A stretch of DNA of 38,799 nt from Chloroflexota bacterium (GTDB lineage Bacteria; Chloroflexota; Anaerolineae; Aggregatilineales; J027): assembly GCA_013112715.1 (NCBI GenBank), contig JABFGB010000036.1, forward strand, positions 1 to 38,799. The letters run 5' to 3'. Both the position numbers and the translations under genes were made by a program. Positions 23,850 to 30,980 of this stretch are shown here, one piece after another. Positions within the stretch are counted from its first letter, which is position 1. Each line of letters opens with the position of its first letter. The notes beneath the pieces are model-generated. The model ran no database searches. It was not told the DNA's origin and was given only the letters and a program-made list of their open reading frames with translations.

Positions 23850-24836
23850 ATGAATCGATTGTTGCGTGGTTTCGTGCTAACTCTCCTGATTGTAAGCTCA
23901 TTATTGACATCGGCCCTTGTTTTTGGTCAGGGGGGTGGAGTTCCTAGCAATCAGGGCGTCGTAACAAAGAATGATGGGGATCTCGGTATTTACGCCGAAC
24001 CCAATATCGGCAGCGAGGTTCTGGGGACCGCCCCCAACGGTGCCGTTGTTGATATTTTCGGTATTGACGGTCTATGGGCCGAAGTCTCCTATGAAGGTGT
24101 TTCCGGCTATGCCCTCACTTCCGATCTGGAAATTGGCCCTGCTCATGTCAATCTGCAAGGCATCGCTGACACAAACAGTGACATCGCGCTGCGTACCGGT
24201 CAGGATATTCAAGCTGATGTAGTGGCAACCGTCCCATCCGGTGGTCTCGTTGGCATTATGCAAATTGATGGTGTCTGGGCGCTAGTCTATGATGGCGATC
24301 ATGTGGGATGGACATTCGCCAATCAACTGGCAATCAGCGACCCAACTGCCGACCTCACCGATCTAGTGCAATCACAGGCGGTAGCGGTTTCTAGCGATGA
24401 CAGCGCAGTAGCGGTCCGCGCTGAACCCAATATTTCGGCTGAATCCGTTGGCGTTCTAGAAAACGGCGCTGCTGCCGCAGTCGTCGCCACCAGTGACAAC
24501 GGCCTGTTCAGCTATGTGATTAGCGAAGGTGTCAGCGGCTGGGCATTCACTTCCTCGCTGGAAATTACCCCACGTGGTCGCGCTCACGCCACCGTTGCGG
24601 CTGGCCCAGCTAATCTGCGTGAAGAAGGCAGCAAAGATTCTGCTCAAATCACCCTGCTCGAATTTGGCACGCCGTTGCTGCTGCTGTCCCGTAATGAAGC
24701 TGGTGACTGGCTGTACGTCCGTGTTCAAAGCGAACAATATCTCGGTGGCGAATTGACCAGCGGCTTTGAAGGCTGGATTTCGGCCAGCCTCGTGGATGCA
24801 GGGGAATTCGACCTCACCACCCTGCCAGTTGAATAA
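23850..24836 (+). CDS. Exported protein with four bacterial SH3-like repeats
   Basis: A 328-residue protein with a signal peptide (MNRLLRGFVLTLLIVSSLLT, cleavage near VFG-QG at residue 26). Four SH3b-type repeats follow (about 36-100, 112-172, 183-247 and 253-322). Each has a short strand ending in the L/V-R or IYAE motif, then xxVLGTxPNGxxV-type, a turn, and a WAxV...GYA or GWAF...SLEI strand. SH3b domains often bind cell-wall peptides, but no enzymatic domain is present, so the role may be wall binding or structural. The start at 23850 was chosen because AAGGAG lies nine bases upstream and the signal peptide starts there; 17 earlier in-frame codons were dropped. A strong terminator follows. 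Confidence 0.83.
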   Translation: MNRLLRGFVLTLLIVSSLLTSALVFGQGGGVPSNQGVVTKNDGDLGIYAEPNIGSEVLGTAPNGAVVDIFGIDGLWAEVSYEGVSGYALTSDLEIGPAHVNLQGIADTNSDIALRTGQDIQADVVATVPSGGLVGIMQIDGVWALVYDGDHVGWTFANQLAISDPTADLTDLVQSQAVAVSSDDSAVAVRAEPNISAESVGVLENGAAAAVVATSDNGLFSYVISEGVSGWAFTSSLEITPRGRAHATVAAGPANLREEGSKDSAQITLLEFGTPLLLLSRNEAGDWLYVRVQSEQYLGGELTSGFEGWISASLVDAGEFDLTTLPVE

Positions 24837-24855
24837 AACCTTTTAGAACCTAACT

Positions 24856-24890
24856 AAAAACGGTCAGCTTCCGGGTTGGCCGTTTTTGAT
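24856..24890 (+). terminator. Intrinsic terminator after the SH3-repeat gene
   Basis: AAAAACGGTCA (24856-24866) pairs with TGGCCGTTTTT (24877-24887) over a 10-base loop; the stem ends in a T-run. It begins 20 bases after the stop codon. Confidence 0.85.
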
Positions 24891-24901
24891 TCCAGATACG
24901 C

Positions 24902-24907
24902 TATAAT
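24902..24907 (+). promoter_or_regulatory. Possible -10 box of the recombinase gene
   Basis: TATAAT lies 42 bases before the ATG at 24949, directly after the terminator of the preceding gene. No recognisable -35 is present. Confidence 0.35.
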
Positions 24908-24948
24908 AAAAACACTCGAACATCTATTTCAATCTATCACGAGTGGTC

Positions 24949-25998
24949 ATGGAAAATCCCCAATCGCCTCCCGCCTCACAATCGAATAATGGCATTATGG
25001 TTGCCAACCCCGCCAACGCCACCTTTAACTTTATTGCGGTGTTACAGGGTCGAGCCAGCAGTACCCACACCTATCGCGCCTATGCCCGTTGGGTAGATCG
25101 TTATCTGGCGGACATGACAGGCCTTGCGACCACCAAAGGCCGTGCCCGTCGCGCTCGTATGGAAGCCTTGCCCCTTGCCAGTATCCTGCCAATCATGAAC
25201 TCGACTCTTTTGCGTACATGGTTGGGGCAGATTTCAGCCGAGCAACAAGGTAAACAAGCGCTCAATCAGGCTCGTTCCGCCATTATCACCCTATCTTCGC
25301 TGCTATCCGAAGCGGGTTGGCTCGACGACTACACCGCCGCCGCCATGACCAATGTTCGCATCCCCCGTGCTGAAACGGGTCAACGACAGGGTCGCTGGTT
25401 ATCGGTTGAGCAGGTCAAATTGTTGATGCAGGGGGCGGAAGATATTGCCACGACCAACATTCAGCGGGCACGCAACGCTGTTCTGATTCGTATGTTGTGT
25501 ATTATGGCGCTCCGCCGTGAAGAATTGACCGAAATCCGTTGGAAAGATTTGCATACCCAAGCAGGTCGCCCGGTGCTACTGATTCATGGTAAGGGGAGCA
25601 AAGCCGCGCTTGTGGATATGCCGAATGTGGTTTTGAAGGCCGTCCAAAATTGGGCGCAATTTAGGAGCCAAGATGGTCAACTGCCCTCCCCCGAAAATTT
25701 CCTGTTATGCGGTTTTTATAAATCAGGTCGTCCGCGTCCGGGGGGCCTTACCGCTGATGCCATTTGGCGTGTGGTCAAAGATGCCGCCAAAATCGCGGGA
25801 TTAGGCAATGTCGCCCCGCACGACCTTCGGCGTTCGGTGGCGGGGAATTTGGAGCAAAGCGGCGTACCGATTGAGACCATTTCGCGGTTGCTGCGTCACT
25901 CGAATGTTGCCATCACTCAGCAATATCTCTCCAAACTCCCACGTGAGAACGAAGGCGCATTATTGATGGCAGATTTGCTCAACTTTGACCCAGATTAA
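24949..25998 (+). CDS. Tyrosine recombinase / phage-type integrase
   Basis: A 349-residue protein. Residues 26-135 are the N-terminal SAM-like DNA-binding domain (STHTYRAYARWVDRYLADM). The catalytic domain (about 150-340) has the full set: R189 in ALRREEL, K215 in HGKGSK, H291 and R294 in PHDLRRSVAGNL, H317 in LLRHSNVAITQQYL and the nucleophile Y326. It should therefore be active in strand exchange. It is longer than XerC/XerD by an N-terminal tail of about 25 residues. No att-like direct repeats, tRNA or phage genes are visible nearby, so it is an isolated chromosomal recombinase. The ATG at 24949 was used; an in-frame GTG two codons earlier is possible. It converges with the ABC ATPase gene. 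Confidence 0.9.
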   Translation: MENPQSPPASQSNNGIMVANPANATFNFIAVLQGRASSTHTYRAYARWVDRYLADMTGLATTKGRARRARMEALPLASILPIMNSTLLRTWLGQISAEQQGKQALNQARSAIITLSSLLSEAGWLDDYTAAAMTNVRIPRAETGQRQGRWLSVEQVKLLMQGAEDIATTNIQRARNAVLIRMLCIMALRREELTEIRWKDLHTQAGRPVLLIHGKGSKAALVDMPNVVLKAVQNWAQFRSQDGQLPSPENFLLCGFYKSGRPRPGGLTADAIWRVVKDAAKIAGLGNVAPHDLRRSVAGNLEQSGVPIETISRLLRHSNVAITQQYLSKLPRENEGALLMADLLNFDPD

Positions 25999-26039
25999 AA
26001 AAGCCCCTCTCGGCATTGACCAAGAAATGCAATTTAAAG

Positions 26040-26064
26040 TCCCTCTCCATGCAATGGGGAGGGA
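26040..26064. repeat. REP-like hairpin between convergent genes
   Basis: TCCCTCTCCAT (26040-26050) pairs with ATGGGGAGGGA (26054-26064), one G-T pair, 3-base loop, followed by TTTAGGGTGGGG. The form resembles dispersed 'tccctctcc...ggagaggga-tttagggtgagg' intergenic repeats seen in various genomes. It may also end transcription from both sides. Only one copy is in the window. Confidence 0.5.
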
Positions 26065-26082
26065 TTTAGGGTGGGGAGTTTC

Positions 26083-29000
26083 CTAATCCATCGCAGCTTC
26101 GGCTACTGTTGGTTCATTGCGCTTGATACCTGCCATCAATAGGCCCAGTTGCTCACGGGTAGCGGCTTTGGCCTCCAACGTTTCGATAATCTGCCCCTTA
26201 TACATCACCGCAATGCGATCCGACAGGGACATAATTTCATCCAACTCGGCTGAAACCAGCAGCACCGCCGCCCCCTCATCCCGTTGAGCGATAATTTGTT
26301 TATGAATGAACTCAATGGATCCCACGTCAATCCCACGTGTCGGTTGGGCAGCGATCAACAAACGCGGCTTACGGCTAAATTCACGGGCCACCACCAATTT
26401 TTGCTGATTCCCACCCGACAGTGAGCCACCTTCGACCAATGGCGATGGGGTTCGGATGTCGAACTGCTCAATCAAATTTTCGGCGTGTTGCACTGTGCCA
26501 TCCAAATTCAGCAAAAGGCCATTTTTCTCTTGTACCAGTTGCCGTTGTACCGCCAAACGCCGTAGAAGGCGCATGATGGTCGAGGCGACTAAATGTGCCA
26601 CGATACTAAACACCAGCGTCGTTATCAACAAACTCAGCAGTGCAACCACCAGCGGCGTATTGAGATAACCCTGTTCAACAGCGTTCATGGCGCGATCACT
26701 GGGCACCGTGCGGAAGGCAGAAGGCACATCATAGCGATCCAAAATGCCATACCACAGCGAATCTTCCCACACCGACAGCCACGCAAAACCCAACACCGCG
26801 AATACTATTCCAAACACGATGGCATAAAACGCGCCGAGAAATGGCAATTGGGCAGGGGTGGGTGGCTCGGAATAGGGTGCTTCGTAGTAGTCATTCAAAA
26901 TCAGGTTTTCGGCGACGGTAAAGGGTTTGACCATGCCATATTTGAGGCGATCTTCGGGCACATGCGCGGTCTGCATATTTTTGACATGGCGCGGGGTGAT
27001 GGAATGAAGTTTCTGCCCCAATAATTCCACTGTGCCCTTCATTAACGGGCGTAATCCGGTAATCACCTCCACCAATTCGGTTTGACCGTTGCCCTGTACG
27101 CCTGCGATGCCTAGCACCTCACCCTGACGCACCTCAAAGCCGACCCCATTGAGCGCCATCGCACCGCGATCATCCATCGCCTGCAAATCGGCTGCCTGCA
27201 AAACGACCTCACGCGGTTTTGCCTCGGTTTTATCCACCCGTAACAGGACTTCACGACCAACCATCATGGCAGCTAAGGATGATTCGGTGGCTTCGGATGG
27301 CGTAGTTGTGCCGACGACCTTGCCGCCGCGCATGACCACGATATGGCTGGCGACTTCAAATACCTCTTTCAATTTGTGGGTAATGAAGATAATGGAAACA
27401 CCTTGTGAAGCCAATTCACGCATAATCTTAAACAGTTCACGGCCTTCTTGGGGGGTCAAGACGGCGGTGGGTTCGTCCAGAATCAAAATATCGGCTTTGC
27501 GATAGAGTGCCTTGATAATCTCGACACGCTGTTGTGCGCCAACAGGTAATTTTTCGACCACCGCATTAGGGTCAACTTCCAATCCGTATTGGCGGGAGAG
27601 TTCACGCACGCGCTGTCCGGCAGTTTGGGCATTACGCACACTAAAAGCGTCATAAAACAGATTAACAAATGCCTCAATAATCCCATCGAGTGCCGAAGTG
27701 GAACGTTCTTTGTTGGGGTGCTGCTGGCGATCCCGAGCCGTCCATGCAAAAACCGCACCGATGAGAACAGCCCCGATGATAGTCAATAAGACTTGCGTCG
27801 TGGGGTTGACATCTTTTAACGCCACATACAACTGCCAGATGTACACGACCCCAATCATTACCATCACTGACCAATCAAACGGGGAAAGCCAGCTAGGGGT
27901 CAATTGATGTCCCCGCCACGTCTTGATGCCAAGATAGACAAAAGCCAACAGCAGACCCGCCGTCACAATATCGCGGGCGACGGGGGGCACATCTTCGGCC
28001 AGTTGATGCCAAAAGGTGTTGTACCCCGCCTGGCCTTTTACAAACGTGCGTGAGGTTAAGCCATCGTGCGTATTTTCATAGGTATAGTCCACGCCATAAG
28101 TTACATCAATTTCGTCAAGCAGCGCATTCAATTGGGCCTGCCGACTGCCCGCGCGTTCAATGGTGCGCCATGAAATTTCATTCTCAAATGTGCCTGCCGC
28201 ACCGCCTTTGCCGTTGACATTACCGACAGGTTCTTGGGCTTCGCTAAAAAACGTGACATCATGCTGGAGAATAACAGTGATGATGCCCATCTCGGTGATC
28301 CGCAGCATCTGATTACCAACCCAAAACGCCACGATAATCAAGGCCAAACGCCAAGCTGCACCCCATGCGACACGCAAAACCCCTGTGACGGTTTCCCATT
28401 GGTTAAATAGAAAATCGAACACAAACGCCAAGCCTGCGGCCACCGCCGTCGCGCCTAGAAATAGGGCTAACAATGCACCCGCCGCGCCTAAGCCATCTCC
28501 GGTGTTCGATTGCAATACCAAAAACCAGACGGCGTAGACAATCAAAGCACCCAACGCAAAAAGCGGCCAAGATAGGGGTGTTTTGCTTTCGGATGGTTTC
28601 AAACGGTCTGCTAGAATAGGCGGCAATATAACCGCCGTTCCAAAACCCACCGCGATGCCGACAGCAAAGACCACCAACGAACCGATAATCTCTCCGCTGC
28701 CATCTGCTGCCCCCTGCATCACCCCCAGTGCTGCCAGCAGTTGAAGCACGACAGCGGCAATCGGACGTACACGTTTTAGCGTTTCTCGTTTTGATCCATT
28801 TTGACCACTACTGGCGAGCCGCACCAGCCAACGTGCCAACACTAGCGGAAGGCCTGCTGCCAGCACTGCAAACGCGAAGATGTTGTAGATGAGGTCATTT
28901 TGGAATGACAGCCATACCACGCCCATGCCAAATAGAAGGGCAAAAAAGATAGCAAATAAGGTGCGCCGATGGGGAGCTTCTTTTTCTTCGCCCAAGACCA

Positions 29001-29322
29001 CGTTTTCCGCGACGGTCATTACATTTACCAATTGGAAGTGTTGATGCACCATCCCGATACCACTATGAATCGCCTCTCGGGGGCTGGAAAACTTGACTTC
29101 TTTGCCTTTAAGAAAAACTTGGCCTTCCTCTTGATGATAGAGGCCATAAATAATATTCATCAGCGTGCTTTTGCCCGCGCCGTTTTCACCCAATAGCGCC
29201 AAAATCTCACCACGCCGTAGTTTGAGGTCTACGCGGTCATTGGCAAGGATGCCGGGGAAACGTTTGGTAACATTGCGGGCCTCTAGCACGACATTTTCTT
29301 CATTTAAATCCGTGTTGTCCAT
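26083..29322 (-). CDS. Tandem ABC ATPase (BMP/simple-sugar importer type) with membrane-spanning inserts in both nucleotide-binding domains
   Basis: A 1079-residue protein; family members are about 500. NBD1: Walker A GENGAGKST (45-53), Q-loop Q94, signature LPVGAQQRVEI (592-602), Walker B ILILDEP (612-618), H-loop H649. NBD2 has the family's degenerate Walker A GVQGNGQTE (741-749), LSGGNQQK (968-975) and LLIAAQPTRGIDVGS. Between ENVVLG (106-111) and RVRELSRQYGLEVDP (571-585), where relatives have about 15 residues, lie some 450 residues with about ten hydrophobic helices and a roughly 105-residue soluble loop (341-446). Between ENLILN (805-810) and NLIEQFDIRTPSP lie about 115 residues with two helices (826-851, 890-915). 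Start 29322 was chosen because a promoter lies just upstream; the open frame continues to 29415. No permease or binding-protein gene is adjacent. Confidence 0.9.
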   Translation of the reverse strand: MDNTDLNEENVVLEARNVTKRFPGILANDRVDLKLRRGEILALLGENGAGKSTLMNIIYGLYHQEEGQVFLKGKEVKFSSPREAIHSGIGMVHQHFQLVNVMTVAENVVLGEEKEAPHRRTLFAIFFALLFGMGVVWLSFQNDLIYNIFAFAVLAAGLPLVLARWLVRLASSGQNGSKRETLKRVRPIAAVVLQLLAALGVMQGAADGSGEIIGSLVVFAVGIAVGFGTAVILPPILADRLKPSESKTPLSWPLFALGALIVYAVWFLVLQSNTGDGLGAAGALLALFLGATAVAAGLAFVFDFLFNQWETVTGVLRVAWGAAWRLALIIVAFWVGNQMLRITEMGIITVILQHDVTFFSEAQEPVGNVNGKGGAAGTFENEISWRTIERAGSRQAQLNALLDEIDVTYGVDYTYENTHDGLTSRTFVKGQAGYNTFWHQLAEDVPPVARDIVTAGLLLAFVYLGIKTWRGHQLTPSWLSPFDWSVMVMIGVVYIWQLYVALKDVNPTTQVLLTIIGAVLIGAVFAWTARDRQQHPNKERSTSALDGIIEAFVNLFYDAFSVRNAQTAGQRVRELSRQYGLEVDPNAVVEKLPVGAQQRVEIIKALYRKADILILDEPTAVLTPQEGRELFKIMRELASQGVSIIFITHKLKEVFEVASHIVVMRGGKVVGTTTPSEATESSLAAMMVGREVLLRVDKTEAKPREVVLQAADLQAMDDRGAMALNGVGFEVRQGEVLGIAGVQGNGQTELVEVITGLRPLMKGTVELLGQKLHSITPRHVKNMQTAHVPEDRLKYGMVKPFTVAENLILNDYYEAPYSEPPTPAQLPFLGAFYAIVFGIVFAVLGFAWLSVWEDSLWYGILDRYDVPSAFRTVPSDRAMNAVEQGYLNTPLVVALLSLLITTLVFSIVAHLVASTIMRLLRRLAVQRQLVQEKNGLLLNLDGTVQHAENLIEQFDIRTPSPLVEGGSLSGGNQQKLVVAREFSRKPRLLIAAQPTRGIDVGSIEFIHKQIIAQRDEGAAVLLVSAELDEIMSLSDRIAVMYKGQIIETLEAKAATREQLGLLMAGIKRNEPTVAEAAMD

Positions 29323-29360
29323 TAAATTAATCTCACTGGGGGTCAGGAATTTTGGGGTAG

Positions 29361-29387
29361 AGTATAGCGCAGGCGGGTCATCTGCAA
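29361..29387 (-). promoter_or_regulatory. Promoter of the ABC ATPase gene
   Basis: On the minus strand TTGCAG (29387-29382), a 15-base spacer and TATACT (29366-29361). Transcription would begin near 29354, giving a leader of about 30 bases to the ATG at 29322. The spacer contains TGACCCGCCTGC, also found directly before the -10 of gltX. Confidence 0.5.
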
Positions 29388-29451
29388 CAGCACCTCGCAG
29401 TCTAGTTCCCCCCACACAGAAGTTCTTATAAAAATTCCCATCCCATCCCTG

Positions 29452-29457
29452 TATAAT
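29452..29457 (+). promoter_or_regulatory. Possible -10 box of the DivIC/FtsB-like gene
   Basis: TATAAT overlaps an ATG at 29456, so the transcript would begin near 29464 and that ATG could not be used. No clear -35 was seen. The box is divergent from the ABC ATPase promoter. Confidence 0.4.
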
Positions 29458-29503
29458 GAAAATACTTTTGTATCGAAAACATCAAGATGGTTCAAAACAG
29501 CCT

Positions 29504-29950
29504 ATGTATGGAGACCCCAACCGTCAGCGCCAATTGCGACGCCGCGAACGCCGACAGCAGATTTCGAGTTTTCAAGTGGTATTTGTTTCGATTTTGGCGA
29601 TAGGGCTGCTGCTGACGATTAACTTTAGTGCTCGTATCCGCCGCAGCCAGCAAATCAATGACCTGCGCGGCAATATGCAGGCGACCATCACAGTGTTGGA
29701 AAGCATTCGTACTGATCTGCGCCAAGAACGGGATTATGTCGCCAGCGATGATTACATCATTGAATGGTCACACCGCGAAGCCAAGATGGTGCGCCCCGGT
29801 GAACGGTTGGTGATTCCTGTACCCGGTCTGCCACCTATCGCTACCGCCCAACCACGCGAGACCCCTCCCCCCCCTGAAAACAACGAACCGGATATACCTA
29901 TTTGGCAGTTGTGGTGGAATCTCTTTTTTGACAGTGAACCGCCGGGGTGA
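29504..29950 (+). CDS. FtsB/DivIC (septum formation initiator)-like protein
   Basis: A 148-residue bitopic protein. A strongly basic N-terminus (LRRRERRQQ) precedes one membrane helix (22-40, VVFVSILAIGLLLTI), then a coiled coil (45-80) and the DivIC/FtsB-type segment DDYIIEWSHREAKMVRPGE (82-100), where a helix leads to the conserved pGE turn. The tail (110-148) is Pro-rich and ends in a Trp-rich patch. Proteins of this kind join FtsL and FtsQ/DivIB in the divisome and regulate septal wall synthesis. The start is uncertain: an ATG at 29456 would add 16 residues but overlaps a TATAAT box, and neither start has a good ribosome binding site. It stands alone, not in a division cluster. Confidence 0.78.
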   Translation: MYGDPNRQRQLRRRERRQQISSFQVVFVSILAIGLLLTINFSARIRRSQQINDLRGNMQATITVLESIRTDLRQERDYVASDDYIIEWSHREAKMVRPGERLVIPVPGLPPIATAQPRETPPPPENNEPDIPIWQLWWNLFFDSEPPG

Positions 29951-29992
29951 TAGCCGATCCGACTCCCAACAAGGCGCTTAAGCACGTTGTTT

Positions 29993-30970
29993 CTATCCAG
30001 CTAACCCCGCCACTAATAAATCCAGCGCCAGCACATCTTCGACCTTGCCGGTCTTGATAGCGACATCGGTTTCCAGTAGGTGGCGGTAAATGTGTTCTAA
30101 CTGGTCAATCGAGTCGAATGTCCGCACTTGACGGGCCAATTTATCGGCCACAAACCCCGGCAACCCCAAAAATTTCGGCAACTCTTTGGTCGCAGTGCCG
30201 TTATCCAACAAATCGCGGGTCTGGATCAAGAGGCGAAATTGCCGGATAATCATGCCAAATAGCTGCAAGGCATCACTCTCGGCTAACAATTGATGCAGCA
30301 GAGCCGTTGTCTTTTGGGCATTACGCTGGCCGAGGGCATCCACCATCTCAAACACATCCACTTGCGCGACATAGGGCGTCAGCAGTGCGATTTCTTTTTC
30401 GGTAATGAAGCCCTTTCTACCCACATAGGACGCCAATTTGACAAGTTCGTTGTCCAATGCGCGTAAATCCTCACCAACGACTTGGGCAAGGGCGGCGGCG
30501 GCACGTGGCTCAATCATGACATCATAGGCTTGGGCCTGTTTGTTTATCCACGCGATGGGGTTTTTAGGCGGATTAAAGACCTTGACATAACCAGAGGGGT
30601 CTTGACCGATAAGCCCCAAGACGGGATGTTTCTCAGATAGGGTCTGATATTCGATGAACACTAAACGAGAGGATTCCGGCAGGCTCGGCAATTCTGTCAT
30701 CAATCGGGTCAACTGGTCTTTGGAATCTTTACTCGCCCCCTTGCGTGTCAAATAGGTCAACATACCCGTAACCAATACCAAACGGCGATCACTAAGAAAG
30801 GGCATGACTCTAGCCGAGGCCAGTACATCAGCAACCGAGATTTTGCTGCCCTCATATTCACTGATATTTAGGTCATCGCCCATCTGTTGACGCATTTCAT
30901 TAACCTGCGCCTTGATGCTGTATTCATCTTCGCCATGAAAAACATAAAAGGTCGGTGCTTTGCGACTCAT
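29993..30970 (-). CDS. holA: DNA polymerase III delta subunit
   Basis: A 325-residue clamp-loader subunit of normal length. The N-terminal AAA+-like domain begins FYVFHGEDEYSIKAQVNEMR; DLNISEYEGSKISVADVLASARVMPFLSDRRLVLV is the typical second segment (residues about 32-66). The middle part has LRALDNELVKLASYVG and the C-terminal collar domain FEMVDALGQRNAQKTTALLHQLL and FRLLIQTRDLL. Delta opens the beta clamp ring within the clamp loader. AGGGGA lies six to seven bases before the ATG at 30970; a start eight codons earlier would overlap the preceding gene. It is the last gene of the gltX operon, ten bases after the upstream glycosyltransferase stop. Confidence 0.93.
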   Translation of the reverse strand: MSRKAPTFYVFHGEDEYSIKAQVNEMRQQMGDDLNISEYEGSKISVADVLASARVMPFLSDRRLVLVTGMLTYLTRKGASKDSKDQLTRLMTELPSLPESSRLVFIEYQTLSEKHPVLGLIGQDPSGYVKVFNPPKNPIAWINKQAQAYDVMIEPRAAAALAQVVGEDLRALDNELVKLASYVGRKGFITEKEIALLTPYVAQVDVFEMVDALGQRNAQKTTALLHQLLAESDALQLFGMIIRQFRLLIQTRDLLDNGTATKELPKFLGLPGFVADKLARQVRTFDSIDQLEHIYRHLLETDVAIKTGKVEDVLALDLLVAGLAG

Positions 30971-30980
30971 CGCATCCCCT

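Noticed and set aside
26083..29322. That the long ABC ATPase frame is a chimera of separate genes or a frameshifted permease fusion
   Set aside because: All ATPase motifs are in one frame and in the right order on both sides of each insert, and the inserts are in equivalent places; I see no stop, internal start with a ribosome binding site, or BPD_transp_2 permease motif.
29960..29990. An imperfect palindrome (AACAA...GCTTAAGC...TTGTT) between convergent genes as a terminator
   Set aside because: The stem has internal mismatches and no real loop, and only a weak T-run follows; kept as a possible but unsupported element.
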